Shown: positions 37,017 to 48,216, numbered from the stretch's first letter. The stretch: DNA of 64,000 nt from DATBQN01 sp963755825 (GCA_963755825.1 CAVWLA010000003.1:2666001-2730000); one strand, 5' to 3'. Numbers and translations are program-made. The notes: generated by a model not told the origin, from the sequence alone.

Positions 37017-38260
37017 TGCAGTACGTCTGCCGGGTGGGGACTCCCGACGGGCGGGTGCTCGAGGAGATGTTCTCCGCCGCCGACGAGCTGGCGCTGCGCA
37101 GCGAGCTCGACCGCCGCGGCTACCACATCTTCGAGGTCCGCCGCCGCGGCGTGCCGAAGAAGCTGGGGATCGCCGGCGCGCTGTCGCGCACGGCGCGCCG
37201 GCGCCGCGTGCCCGACGCCGACTTCCTGGTCTTCAACCAGGAGCTGGCGGCGCTCTTGAAGGCCGGCCTGCCGCTCCTCCAGGCCCTCGAGCTGATGCTC
37301 GAGCGCATGCCCAACCCCAACTTCAAGGCCGTGCTGATCGAGGTGCGCGACCGCGTGAAGAGCGGCGTCGACCTCTCCGAGGCGTTCGCCGCCTACGGCG
37401 ACATCTTCCCCCGCCTCTACCCCTCGGCGCTCAAGGCCGGCGAGCGCAGCGGCGAGCTCGAGCTCGTCATCCGCCGCTTCATCCGCTACATGAAGCTGGT
37501 CCTCGAGGCGCGCAAGAAGGTCATCTCGGCCCTCATCTACCCCGCCGTCCTGGTCGGCCTCTCGATCACCATGATCATCGTCATGGCGATCTACGTCGTC
37601 CCCAAGTTCCAGATCTTCTTCAAGGACCTCGACGTCGACCTGCCGCTCATCACCCGCATCACGCTCGGCTTCTCGGCCTTCGCCAGCGCCCGCCCGGTGC
37701 TGCTGTGGAACTGGATGTGGGCGCTCCTCGCGATCGCCGCCGGCATCTTCTTCCTGCGCCGCTACGGGGAGACGCCGGAGGGCCGGGTGCGTCTCGACCG
37801 CATCAAGCTCCGCGTGCCGTTCCTCGGGCCGGTGCTCCACCGCTTCGCGCTCTCCGAGTTCTCGCGGGCGCTGTCGACGCTGCTCTCGGGCGGCATCCCG
37901 CTCGTCCCCGCCTTCGAGATCGCCGTCTCCTCGGTGGGCAACGCCTTCGCCCGCTCGCGCCTCGAGCCGACCATCCAGATGGTGCGCGAGGGCAAGCCCT
38001 TCCACAGCGCCCTCGAGGAGAGCGGCATCTTCACCGAGATGTCGGTCGACATGGTGAAGGTCGGCGAGTCGACCGGCTCGCTCGACGAGATGCTCTCCAA
38101 CGTCTCCGATCTGCTCGACGACCAGGTCGAGACCCGCATGGCGCGCATCCTCTCGCTCATCGAGCCGCTGATGCTGGTCTTCATGGGCCTCATCATCGGC
38201 CTCCTCCTGGTGTCGATCTACCTGCCGATGTTCTCCGTCCTCGGGTCGTCGAAGTTCTGA
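37016..38260 (+). CDS. Type IV pilus/type II secretion inner-membrane platform protein (PilC/GspF)
   Basis: A 414-residue protein (a GTG one codon upstream is an alternative start). It has the two repeated GspF domains, the first with DADFLVFNQELAALLKAGLP and the second with LSEFSRALSTLLSGGIPLVP, each followed by hydrophobic segments (about 170-195, 225-245 and a last one at about 380-405 near MLVFMGLIIGLLLVSIYLP). GspF proteins link the cytoplasmic ATPase to pilin assembly. The N-terminal 60 residues resemble the small domain that contacts the ATPase. It is followed by the PilB-like ATPase, as expected. Confidence 0.92.
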   Translation: MQYVCRVGTPDGRVLEEMFSAADELALRSELDRRGYHIFEVRRRGVPKKLGIAGALSRTARRRRVPDADFLVFNQELAALLKAGLPLLQALELMLERMPNPNFKAVLIEVRDRVKSGVDLSEAFAAYGDIFPRLYPSALKAGERSGELELVIRRFIRYMKLVLEARKKVISALIYPAVLVGLSITMIIVMAIYVVPKFQIFFKDLDVDLPLITRITLGFSAFASARPVLLWNWMWALLAIAAGIFFLRRYGETPEGRVRLDRIKLRVPFLGPVLHRFALSEFSRALSTLLSGGIPLVPAFEIAVSSVGNAFARSRLEPTIQMVREGKPFHSALEESGIFTEMSVDMVKVGESTGSLDEMLSNVSDLLDDQVETRMARILSLIEPLMLVFMGLIIGLLLVSIYLPMFSVLGSSKF

Positions 38261-38332
38261 GCCTGGCGAGCGATCGAGGAATGTTAGGCTCCCGCTTCGC
38301 CACCGGACCCGGCTTCACGAGGTAACCTGAGC

Positions 38333-39997
<1,665 letters not shown>

Positions 39998-41017
39998 GCG
40001 GGCGCTGGGCACCGCTCCGGTGCCGGTCGCCCCGCACGTCTTCGCCGTCGACGAGCGGCGCATCTCCTACGGGCAGTTCGTGCGCCTGCCGGTGGGCTTT
40101 CGTTTCCGCGCCTACCGCGCCGCCCTGCTGCCGCCGGAGACCTTCCACGTCGGCCTGCTCGGCGGGCCGCTGCGCGATCCGGCGGCCTTCGCGGCGCTCC
40201 TCGCCGGCTTCCTCCGCCAGCTCCCCGGCCCGGTGCGCGACGCCTCGCTGGTGGTGCCGGAGGCCTGGCTGCGGGTGAGCTTCACCGAGTCGAGCGAGCT
40301 GCCGCGCGCCGTCGAGGCGCGCGACGAGGTGCTGCGCTGGAAGCTCAAGCGCCTGGTGCCCTTCCGCGTCGACGAGCTGCGCATCGGCGCCACCGAGGTG
40401 ACGCCGCTCCCCGACCAGCAGGAGCCGCGCCGCCTCCTCCTCGGCTTCGCCCTGGAGCAGCTCCTCGCCCAGCTCGAGGAGGCCTTCGCCGGCGTCGGCG
40501 TCCGCCTCGGCCAGGTCACCAGCGTCAGCCTCGCTCTCATCGGCGCCCTCGACGCCGAGCGCATGGACGAGCTCCGCGAGCCGCGCCGGCTGCCGCCGCC
40601 GGGCGGCGAGCCGGTTTACGGCGACGGCTCCGGCGAGCGCTTCGGCGCCATCTCGCTGGTCGAGGAGGGCGGCTACACGCTCGCCTTCATGCGCGGCGGC
40701 GAGCCGGTCCTCCACCGCTTCAAGGCGGTCGCCCCCAACCTGCCGGAGGCCGCCTGGGCCGGGCTGGTGTCGCGCGACCTGCGGCTCACCCGCAACTTCC
40801 TCGTCGAGCACTTCCCGAGCTCGTCGCTCGACTGGGTGCTGCTCTCGGCGCCGCCCGAGCTCGAGGCCGGCTGGCTGGCGCGCCTCGCCGACGGCCTCGA
40901 CTGTCCGGCGCGGGTGCTCGACGGCAGGCACCTGCCGCCGCTGCAGATCGAGGAGGCGGCGGCGCCCTGGCGGGAGATGGCGCCGCTCCTCGGCGCGGCG
41001 CGGCGGGAGGTGGCCTG

Positions 41018-41968
41018 ATGGCAGCGGATCGCCGACCGTCGGACCGGCTCAACCTGTCGCGCCGCCCCTTCGTCAACAACCGCCCGGTGACGCGGGCGGC
41101 GGTGCTGCTCTGGGCGCTCGGCGCCCTCCTCCTCCTCGTCAACGTCCTCTCCTTCTGGAGCTATCTCGAGAGCTCGCGCGAGAAGCGCGCCGAGGTCAAG
41201 ACGCGCCAGGCGCAGATCGCGACCGAGCGCGCCGCGCTCGCCGCGCGCGAGGAGCGCGTCTCGCGGCTCGACCTGGTGCGCCAGAACGACGAGGTGTATT
41301 ACCTGAACGGCAAGATCGCCCAGCGGACGTTCTCCTGGAGCCGGCTCCTCAACCGCATCGCCGAGGTGCTGCCGGACGACATCCGCCTGCAGCGCCTGTC
41401 GCCGCGCGGCATCGCCGACGAGCGCGAGGACCGCCAGGTGCGGCGGGCCGGCAACCGGCGGACGCCGCCGGCGGACCGCGTCACCCTGACGATCGACGGC
41501 GAGGCGAAGACCGACGAGGCGATCCTGGAGCTGGTCGACAACCTCTTCGGCCATCCCGCCTTCGTCGAGCCCAACCTCACCCGCGAGTCGCGCGACAAGG
41601 GCGGCTACATCCGCTTCGACGTCACCGTCGGCTACCTGCCGAACGCCGTCGTCGCCGCCGGCGTGGTGACGCCGTCGCACCGCCGCAAGCTCGCTCCCGA
41701 GCTGCCCCCCGAGCCGATCCAGCCCGCCAATGCGGGCGCCGCCGGCGCTCGTCCGCCGGCGGCGCCGCGTCCGCCGGCCGGCGTGCCGCAGCCGGCCGAC
41801 ACCTTCGCGGCGCCGGTGGTGCGCACCGCGCCGCCGCCGGTCCGCATCCCGGCCGGCGGCTTCAACCGGGCGCCGCGGGCGGTGCCGCAGGCGCCCGATC
41901 CCCTGCGCGGCGTCGGCTCGCCGACCCGCCCGCGCACGCCGCCGCCGTACGAGGGAGGGAGGCGATGA
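41018..41968 (+). CDS. pilN: PilN-like inner-membrane assembly protein
   Basis: A 316-residue bitopic protein. The PilM-binding motif LNLSRRPFVNNRPVTRA is at about 12-28, the membrane helix at about 27-50, a coiled coil at about 52-95, and then a ferredoxin-like periplasmic domain (SRLLNRIAEVLPDDIRLQRL and VTLTIDGEAKTDEAIL). The last 110 residues are a Pro/Ala-rich disordered tail that classical PilN lacks. It is coupled to PilM upstream and PilO downstream by overlaps, the expected PilMNO complex. Confidence 0.82.
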   Translation: MAADRRPSDRLNLSRRPFVNNRPVTRAAVLLWALGALLLLVNVLSFWSYLESSREKRAEVKTRQAQIATERAALAAREERVSRLDLVRQNDEVYYLNGKIAQRTFSWSRLLNRIAEVLPDDIRLQRLSPRGIADEREDRQVRRAGNRRTPPADRVTLTIDGEAKTDEAILELVDNLFGHPAFVEPNLTRESRDKGGYIRFDVTVGYLPNAVVAAGVVTPSHRRKLAPELPPEPIQPANAGAAGARPPAAPRPPAGVPQPADTFAAPVVRTAPPPVRIPAGGFNRAPRAVPQAPDPLRGVGSPTRPRTPPPYEGGRR

Positions 41969-42576
41969 GCAACGCCGACATCTGGCGCCAGCGGCTGTGG
42001 GTATGGTTGCCGGCGCTCGTCTTCTTCCTCTTGAACCTGGCGGCCTTCACCGTCTACAAGCTCGGCTACGCCGGCAACCTGCAGTCGCTCGCCGCAGAGC
42101 TCGACGGCCAGAAGCACGAGATCGCGACGCTCAAGATGCGGCAGGCCGAGGTCGACACCCTGCTCCGCCGCGCCGCGGACAACCGCCGCCGCGTCGTCGA
42201 GCTCTACGACGACCGCTTCTCCACCCGCAAGCGCCGGCTGACCGAGGTCACCGCCGAGGTCATCGACATGGCGCGGAAGACCGGCATGGCGCCCGACTCG
42301 CTCGCCTACCCCGAGCAGGAGCTGGAGGACTACGGCCTGATCAAGCGCTCGTTCGTCTTCTCGGTCTCCGGCACCTACGTCGAGCTGCGCAAGTTCATCC
42401 ACCTGCTCGAGCAGTCGGACTCCTTCCTCACCCTCGAGGACGCCACCATGTCCGAGGACCCCAAGGGGGCGGAGCTGCATATCAGCCTGCGCCTGTCCAC
42501 CCTCTTCTCGAAGGAGGGGACGCAGCCGTTCGCCCGGCCGGCGCCGGCGGGGACGCGCAGCGGAGGGACCTCTTGA
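41965..42576 (+). CDS. pilO: PilO-like inner-membrane assembly protein
   Basis: A 203-residue bitopic protein: membrane helix at about 11-33, coiled coil at about 38-75, and a small alpha/beta periplasmic domain with KRSFVFSVSGTYVELRKFIH and LEQSDSFLTLEDATM, the usual PilO/GspM fold pattern. It begins at the ATG overlapping the pilN stop by four bases and ends overlapping the next TTG start (TTGA). PilO pairs with PilN through both the coil and the periplasmic domain. Confidence 0.82.
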   Translation: MSNADIWRQRLWVWLPALVFFLLNLAAFTVYKLGYAGNLQSLAAELDGQKHEIATLKMRQAEVDTLLRRAADNRRRVVELYDDRFSTRKRRLTEVTAEVIDMARKTGMAPDSLAYPEQELEDYGLIKRSFVFSVSGTYVELRKFIHLLEQSDSFLTLEDATMSEDPKGAELHISLRLSTLFSKEGTQPFARPAPAGTRSGGTS

Positions 42577-43217
42577 ACCGGCAGCGGCTGATGGTCGTCG
42601 TGCTGGGCGTCCTGGTGCTCATCGCCGCCTGGCGCTACCTGGCGCCGGGCGACGACGAGCCGATCGTCGCGGCGCCGGCCTCGGGAGCGAGCTCGCGCGC
42701 CGGCGACCCCGAGGACGGCGGCCGGCCGGCGCCGGCCGGCGGTGCCGCGCGGCGCTCCGGCGACGCGACGCCGGCGACCCGCGAGGTCCTCGACCTCGCC
42801 GCTGCGGCACCGCAGGGCGGCGGAACGAGCGAGACGGCCGGCCGCGACCCCTGGCGCTTCCGCGAGCCGCCGCCGCCGCTGCCGCCGCAGGTGCGGCCGC
42901 CGAGCGCCGCCGAGCTGGCGCGCCTGCGCGCCGCCGAGGAGGCCGCCGCGCGCCTGCGCGCCGAGGCGGCGGAGCGGGCGCGCCTCGAGGCGCTCATCCC
43001 CAAGCCGCCGCCCTTCACCCTCAAATATCTGGGCAGCTTCGGCCCGGTGGAGCGGCGGCTCGCCGTCTTCACCGACGGCAAGACCATTCGCAACGTAAAA
43101 GAAGGCGGGACGATCGACGGCCGGTTCACCGTCGACCACATCGGTTTCGAATCCGTGGACATTGGTTTCGTCGGTTTTCCCGACGTGCCTCCCCAGCGGC
43201 TGCCGGCGGGCCGCTAG
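42573..43217 (+). CDS. PilP/GspC-like periplasmic linker protein
   Basis: A 214-residue protein starting at TTG in the pilO stop (ATG at 42591 is an alternative). An N-terminal membrane helix (about 5-20) precedes a long Pro/Ala/Arg-rich linker with GRDPWRFREPPPPLP, a helix of Ala/Arg/Glu, and a compact beta domain: PPFTLKYLGSFGPVERRLAV, GKTIRNVKEGGTIDGRFTV and VDIGFVGFPD. This HR-type beta domain is what PilP and GspC use to hold the secretin N0 domain. Position directly before the secretin gene fits. Confidence 0.65.
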   Translation: MNRQRLMVVVLGVLVLIAAWRYLAPGDDEPIVAAPASGASSRAGDPEDGGRPAPAGGAARRSGDATPATREVLDLAAAAPQGGGTSETAGRDPWRFREPPPPLPPQVRPPSAAELARLRAAEEAAARLRAEAAERARLEALIPKPPPFTLKYLGSFGPVERRLAVFTDGKTIRNVKEGGTIDGRFTVDHIGFESVDIGFVGFPDVPPQRLPAGR

Positions 43218-43237
43218 CACCCTAGAAAGGTCGACGC

Positions 43238-46027
43238 ATGCGCAACCTCTTCGTACGGCTCCTCGTGCCGTGTCTCCTGCTGGCGGCGGTCGCCGGCTGC
43301 TCGGCCTATCGCAGCTCGCGGCAGGCCGAGATCGCGACGCAGGAAGGGAAATGGGATGAGGCGGTGCTGCAGTATCTGAAGGCCCTGGAGACCGATCCCG
43401 ACAACATCGGCTACAAGGCGGGCCTGCTGCGCGCCAAGATCAAGGCCTCCCAGGAGCACTTCGAGAAGGGCAAGCAGTATCAGGCCTCGGGCGTCATCGA
43501 GCGCGCCATGATCGAGTACGAGCAGGCGGTGCAGCTCGATCCCACCAACCAGTACGCCAAGGCCGAGCTCGACCACGCCCGCAACTCCTACGAGGCGGCG
43601 CTGCGCAACACCCAGGCCGAGACCATCGACGACATGAAGAAGAAGACGCGCAACGCCCGGCCGCAGCCGCCGGAGCTCAACCCGCGGTCGAACACGCCGA
43701 TCTCGCTCGAGTTCCCCCAGCCGGTCTCCATCTTCGACATCTACCGCGCTCTCGGCAAGGCGTTCGGCATCAACATCCTCTTCGACCCCAACCTGAAGGA
43801 CCAGGAGATCGCCGTCGACCTGAAGGACGTCAACGCCCAGGCGGCGCTCGAGTTCCTCATGCGGGCGGCGGGGCACTTCTACAAGGTGATGGACCCGCAG
43901 AGCATCATCATCGCCGCCGACAACCCGCAGAACCGGCGCATCTACGAGGACCTCGTCATCCAGACCTTCTTCCTCTCCAACGCCGAGGTGAAGGACATGA
44001 CGACCATCCTGCGCAGCCTGATCGACGCGCGGAAGATCGCCACCAACGAGCAGCTGAACGCCATCATCTTGCGCGACACCGCCGACAAGGTGAAGGTCGC
44101 CCAGCGCATCATCGAGACCAACGACAAGTCGAAGGCCGAGGTGGTGGTCGACGTCGAGCTGCTGCAGATCAACACCGGCAAGATGCGCGACCTCGGCATC
44201 TCGCTCAGCAACTACCAGGTGGGGCAGAGCCTGGACCTCGGCTCGACGACCACCGGCACCGGCACCACGGCGACGACGACGGCGGCGCCGATCCACATCT
44301 CCGACCTGCGCTTTCTCAACCAGAGCAACTGGGCGCTCACCGTCCCCAGCTTCATCTACAACTTCATGAAGCAGTCGACCGAGGCGCAGCTCCTCGCCAA
44401 GCCGCAGCTCCGCATCACCGAGGGCGAGAAGGCGAACCTGGTGATCGGCGACCGCGTGCCGATCCCGCTCACCACCTTCAACACCTCGAACACCATCGGC
44501 GGCAGCATCGTGCCGATCACCTCCTTCCAGTACCAGGACGTCGGCATCAAGATCGAGATGGAGCCGCGCGTCCACCACAACCAGGAGGTGACGATCAAGC
44601 TCAAGGTCGAGGTGTCGCAGCTGAACGGCTCGGTGGCCGGCCAGGGCGGCCAGTCGCAGCCGATCATCGGCACCCGCACCATCGACTCGACGATCCGCCT
44701 GAAGGACGGCGAGACCAACTTCCTCGCCGGCCTCATCCGCACCGACGCCTCGAACACCGAGGACGGCATCCCCGGCCTCTCCGAGATCCCCATCATCGGC
44801 CGTCTGTTCTCCAACAAGAACACAAGTCACACGCGGACGGACGTCATCCTCACCATCACGCCGCACATCATCCGGCAGGCCGAGATCACCGAGGACGACC
44901 TGCTGCCGATCTGGGCGGGCACCGAGGCCAACGTCACCTTCCGCGGCGGCAGCCCGCGCGTCGAGTCCGAGGTCGAGGGGCCGTTCGAGGGCACCGAGGG
45001 GACGCCGGAGCAGATCCAGGACGCCATCCGGCGCCGCGTGCAGCGCCTGCCGCGCGGCCTCCGTCCAGGCGGCCCGACCGCCGGCGGTCAGGCCGACGGT
45101 CAGCCGCCGGCGGCGGCGGGGACTCCCGGCATCGATCTGGCGCCGGCGACGCCGCCCACCGACATCTTCCGGGCGCCGGCACAGCCGGCGCCGGCGCCGC
45201 CGCCCGGCACGCCGCAGCAGCCGATCATCCCGCAGGGCCAGGCCGGCCAGGCCGCGCTCGAGGGCGCGGCCGGTCCGGCGGAGGGCTCGGGTATCGAGTC
45301 GACGACCGCCAGCTCGTTCGCCGGTGCCGAGGCGCTCGCGGCCCCCACGGCTCCCCCGGTCTCCAAGGCCGGCAGCGGCGGCGGCGAGCGGATCGCTCAG
45401 GCGTTGACGCCGGCCGTGCAAGGCGGCGCCGCCGGTGACGCCGGCAGCTCCGAGGTCGCCCGCACCGCCGCCGCCGAGAGCTCCGCCGCGGCGGCCACCG
45501 TCGGCCACGCCACCGTCCGTGCCGCCGGCGCCGGCGTGCAGCTCTGGCTGGCGCCGCAGCGCCTGCAGGTGGCGCCGGGCGACCGCTTCGAGGTGGCGCT
45601 CCTCGCCTCCTCGACCGACCCGGTCTCCCACTTGCCGCTCGCCCTCGCCTTCGATCCCAAGGTGCTGGCGGTGGAGAAGGTCGAGGCCGGCGACTTCCTG
45701 GGCGCCAAGGGCGTCGCGCAGGTGCTCTCCGACGCCTCGCACAGCGGCGACCTGGTGATCGGCGCCAGCCGGCTCGGCAAGGTGCCGGGCGTGGTGGGCA
45801 ATGGCACCGTCGCCCGCATCACCTTCCGCGCCCTCGCCGCGGGCTCGTCGCGCCTCGACTTCCACGACAGCGGCGCGCTCGACGCCAACCTGCATCCGGT
45901 CGCCTCCAAGGCGCGGCCGGCGCTCGTCGAGGTGAGCGCCGGCGCCGCCGCCCGTCCGGGGACGCCGGCGCCGGCCGTGCCGGTGCCTCCCGCGGCGCGG
46001 GAAGGTTCGGGAGCGGCGCGAGGTTGA
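43238..46027 (+). CDS. pilQ: PilQ/GspD-type secretin with C-terminal cohesin-like domain
   Basis: A 929-residue outer-membrane channel protein. Signal peptide with lipobox ends VAGC (Cys21), predicting a lipidated N-terminus. Residues about 30-125 hold TPR-like repeats (GKWDEAVLQYLKALETDPDN, then AMIEYEQAVQLDPTN). An STN/N0-type domain (about 150-230) and N1-type domain (TFFLSNAEVKDMTTILRSL) precede the secretin pore at about 300-550, with VIGDRVPIPLT and GIPGLSEIPIIGRLFSNKNT. A Pro/Gly/Ala-rich linker (about 560-765) leads to a cohesin-like beta domain (about 766-880: LWLAPQRLQVAPGDRFEVAL, LALAFDPKVLAVEKVEAGDF, GTVARITFRALAAG). A good ribosome-binding site (AAAGG) precedes the start. Confidence 0.92.
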   Translation: MRNLFVRLLVPCLLLAAVAGCSAYRSSRQAEIATQEGKWDEAVLQYLKALETDPDNIGYKAGLLRAKIKASQEHFEKGKQYQASGVIERAMIEYEQAVQLDPTNQYAKAELDHARNSYEAALRNTQAETIDDMKKKTRNARPQPPELNPRSNTPISLEFPQPVSIFDIYRALGKAFGINILFDPNLKDQEIAVDLKDVNAQAALEFLMRAAGHFYKVMDPQSIIIAADNPQNRRIYEDLVIQTFFLSNAEVKDMTTILRSLIDARKIATNEQLNAIILRDTADKVKVAQRIIETNDKSKAEVVVDVELLQINTGKMRDLGISLSNYQVGQSLDLGSTTTGTGTTATTTAAPIHISDLRFLNQSNWALTVPSFIYNFMKQSTEAQLLAKPQLRITEGEKANLVIGDRVPIPLTTFNTSNTIGGSIVPITSFQYQDVGIKIEMEPRVHHNQEVTIKLKVEVSQLNGSVAGQGGQSQPIIGTRTIDSTIRLKDGETNFLAGLIRTDASNTEDGIPGLSEIPIIGRLFSNKNTSHTRTDVILTITPHIIRQAEITEDDLLPIWAGTEANVTFRGGSPRVESEVEGPFEGTEGTPEQIQDAIRRRVQRLPRGLRPGGPTAGGQADGQPPAAAGTPGIDLAPATPPTDIFRAPAQPAPAPPPGTPQQPIIPQGQAGQAALEGAAGPAEGSGIESTTASSFAGAEALAAPTAPPVSKAGSGGGERIAQALTPAVQGGAAGDAGSSEVARTAAAESSAAAATVGHATVRAAGAGVQLWLAPQRLQVAPGDRFEVALLASSTDPVSHLPLALAFDPKVLAVEKVEAGDFLGAKGVAQVLSDASHSGDLVIGASRLGKVPGVVGNGTVARITFRALAAGSSRLDFHDSGALDANLHPVASKARPALVEVSAGAAARPGTPAPAVPVPPAAREGSGAARG

Positions 46028-46034
46028 TCTCCTC

Positions 46035-46526
46035 GTGATCTCCTCGCACCGCGACCGCACCGCGGCGCCGCGCCAGGGCGACGCGGGCTACACGCTGGCG
46101 GAGCTCGTCATGGTGGCCGCGGTGATGGTCATCCTCGCCGGCGTCGCGCTGCCGGTCGCCAAGTTCACCGCCCTGCGCAGCAAGGAGAACGAGCTGCGCG
46201 GCGACCTGCGCGAGATGCGGCTGGCGATCGACGAGTACAAGCGGTATTCGGACAGCGGTCTGATCCAGGTCGATCTCGGCACCGACGGCTATCCGCCGAA
46301 GCTCGACGTGCTCGTCGAAGGGGTGCAGCTCATCGGCCAGATCGACAAGAAGGCGAAGTTCCTCCGCCGCATCCCCATCGATCCGATCACCGGCAAGGCG
46401 GAGTGGGGGATGCGCAGCTACCAGGACGCCTGGGACGCCACCTCCTGGGGTGGCGAGGACGTCTACGACGTCTACTCGCTGGCGCCCGGCGCCGGCATGA
46501 ACGGGACGGCCTACACCAAGTGGTGA
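46035..46526 (+). CDS. GspG-like pseudopilin 1
   Basis: A 163-residue protein starting at GTG after a GAGG site. The prepilin cleavage site is G-YTLAELVMVAAVMVILAG with Glu at +5 and a long hydrophobic helix. The following part has LREMRLAIDEYKRYSDSG and DGYPPKLDVLVEGV, the major-pseudopilin pattern, and PIDPITGKAEWGMRSY. It ends GMNGTAYTKW, a tail shared with the next pseudopilin. It needs a prepilin peptidase that is not in this window. Confidence 0.9.
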   Translation: MISSHRDRTAAPRQGDAGYTLAELVMVAAVMVILAGVALPVAKFTALRSKENELRGDLREMRLAIDEYKRYSDSGLIQVDLGTDGYPPKLDVLVEGVQLIGQIDKKAKFLRRIPIDPITGKAEWGMRSYQDAWDATSWGGEDVYDVYSLAPGAGMNGTAYTKW

Positions 46527-46543
46527 TGCAGGGAGAGCGATCC

Positions 46544-47026
46544 ATGAGCGAGAGCGCGAACACCGGCGGCCAGCGCGGCTTCACGCTGCTCGAGCTGATC
46601 ATCGTCATCGCCATCATCGGCATCCTGGCGGCGATCGCCATGCCGGCGATGAAGGACATGCCCACCCGCGCCAACGAGGCGGTCTTGAAGACCAACCTCC
46701 ACACCCTGCGCGACGTCATCGACCAGTACTACGGCGACAAGGGGCACTATCCCGAGACGCTGCAGGCGCTGGTCGAGGCTGGTTACCTGCGGGCCCTGCC
46801 GACCGACCCGATCACCAAGAAGAACGACACCTGGGTGCCGGTCTTCGAGGATCCCGACAAGGAGCAGCCGAGCGACAGCGGCGGCGACAAGGGCAGCGGG
46901 AGCTCGGGGAGCGGCAGCAGCACCGGCGGCGGCAGCTCCGCCGATCCGCCGGCCCCCGGCGTCGTCGACGTCCACTCCGGCTCCGACGGCACGTCGCTCA
47001 ACGGCACGCCCTACAAGGACTGGTGA
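46544..47026 (+). CDS. GspG-like pseudopilin 2
   Basis: A 160-residue protein with ATG after AGGGAGAG. Cleavage site G-FTLLELIIVIAIIGILAAI has the canonical Phe at +1 and Glu at +5. The downstream helix (LHTLRDVIDQYYGDKGHYPE) and ALPTDPITKKNDTW are characteristic of GspG. A Gly/Ser-rich insert (about 110-135) precedes the tail DVHSGSDGTSLNGTPYKDW, matching GspG of type II systems. It is likely the main fibre subunit of this system. Confidence 0.92.
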   Translation: MSESANTGGQRGFTLLELIIVIAIIGILAAIAMPAMKDMPTRANEAVLKTNLHTLRDVIDQYYGDKGHYPETLQALVEAGYLRALPTDPITKKNDTWVPVFEDPDKEQPSDSGGDKGSGSSGSGSSTGGGSSADPPAPGVVDVHSGSDGTSLNGTPYKDW

Positions 47027-47700
47027 TGGGAGAGGTCTCCGGCCGCCGGCGAGAGGCGGGCTACAACCTCGTCATCCTCGTCATGGCGATCGCCATCTTG
47101 AACATCATGGTGGCCGCCATGCTGCCGCTGTGGAGCACCCAGATCCGCCGCGAGAAGGAGGAGGAGCTGATCTTCCGCGGCCTGCAGTATGCCGAGGCGA
47201 TCCGCATCTTCCAGATCCGCTTCCAGCGCCTGCCGACGACCCTCAAAGAGCTCCGCGACGTCACCCCGCGCTCCATCCGCCAGCTGTGGAAGGATCCGAT
47301 GACCGAGGACGGCGAGTTCGCGCCGATCTACCAGGGCCAGGGCACGCCGCTGCAGCCGCCGACGAACCCGAACAACCCGCAGGTGCCCAACGAGGGCGGC
47401 GGCGGCGGGCAGCCCAACGGCGAGCAGCCCCCGACGGTCGCCGCGGGACCGATCGTCGGCGTCCACAGCCGCAGCACTCGGGAGTCGATCGAGACCTGGA
47501 ACGGCCAGCAGGAATACGACCAGTGGATGTTCACCTACAATCTGCTGAACGTGAAGGCCGGCGCGCCCGGCGGCCGGCCGCCCCTGAGCGCGCGCTGGAT
47601 CGGCCGCCCCTTCCCCGGCATGACGCAGCTGCCGGGCTTCCAGCCCGTCGCCGGCGGCCCGCAGCCGCCTGTCCAGACGCCGCAGGCGCCTCTCAAGTGA
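47026..47700 (+). CDS. Atypical pseudopilin-like protein 3
   Basis: A 224-residue protein, ATG overlapping the previous stop (GTG one codon upstream possible). The N-terminus reads EAG-YNLVILVMAIAILNIM, a prepilin-like hydrophobic helix, but position +5 is Ile instead of the Glu needed for N-methylation and stacking. IRREKEEELIFRGLQYAEAI and FQRLPTTLKELRDV resemble minor pseudopilins. The rest is Pro/Gly/Gln-rich with a WMFTYNLLN strand. It may act as a minor or tip pseudopilin that is not packed in the fibre. Its stop overlaps the dut start. Confidence 0.75.
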   Translation: MGEVSGRRREAGYNLVILVMAIAILNIMVAAMLPLWSTQIRREKEEELIFRGLQYAEAIRIFQIRFQRLPTTLKELRDVTPRSIRQLWKDPMTEDGEFAPIYQGQGTPLQPPTNPNNPQVPNEGGGGGQPNGEQPPTVAAGPIVGVHSRSTRESIETWNGQQEYDQWMFTYNLLNVKAGAPGGRPPLSARWIGRPFPGMTQLPGFQPVAGGPQPPVQTPQAPLK

Positions 47701-48149
47701 AGGTGCGGGTGCGGCGGCTCGCCGCCGCGCGCGATCTCCCGCTCCCCACCCCCGGCTCGGCCGGCAGCGCCGGCCTCGACCTCCGCGCCGCGCTCCCCGC
47801 CGACCGCCCCGAGATCACTCTGGCGCCCGGCGAGCGCCGCCTCGTCCCCACCGGCCTGGTGGTCGAGATCCCCGCCGGCTGGGAGGGGCAGGTGCGGCCG
47901 CGCAGCGGCCTCGCTCTGCGCCACGGCGTCACCGTCGCCAACGCCCCCGGCACCATCGACAGCGACTATCGCGGCGAGGTCGCGGTGATCCTGGTCAACC
48001 TGGGCGCCGAGCCGTTCCGCCTCTGCCGCGGCGATCGCATCGCCCAGCTCCTCCTCGCCCGCGCCGAGCCGATCGAGTGGGAGGAGGCGGAGGATCTCGC
48101 GGACAGCGGCCGCGGCACCGGCGGCTTCGGCTCGACCGGCCTCGCCTGA
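47697..48149 (+). CDS. dut: dUTP diphosphatase
   Basis: A 150-residue trimeric-type dUTPase (dUTP to dUMP and diphosphate), starting at GTG overlapping the previous stop. All five motifs are present: AGLDLRA, RPRSGLALRHG, GTIDSDYRGEVAVILVNLG, GDRIAQLLL and the C-terminal RGTGGFGSTG arm that closes over the substrate. Its place at the end of the pilus-like operon is not functionally obvious. Confidence 0.95.
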   Translation: MKVRVRRLAAARDLPLPTPGSAGSAGLDLRAALPADRPEITLAPGERRLVPTGLVVEIPAGWEGQVRPRSGLALRHGVTVANAPGTIDSDYRGEVAVILVNLGAEPFRLCRGDRIAQLLLARAEPIEWEEAEDLADSGRGTGGFGSTGLA

Positions 48150-48216
48150 GGCCGGCATCTCTTCAGGCAGGGGAGCACTCGCTGCGGCTTCCACTGGTCG
48201 CAGCCCGAGAGGAGCT

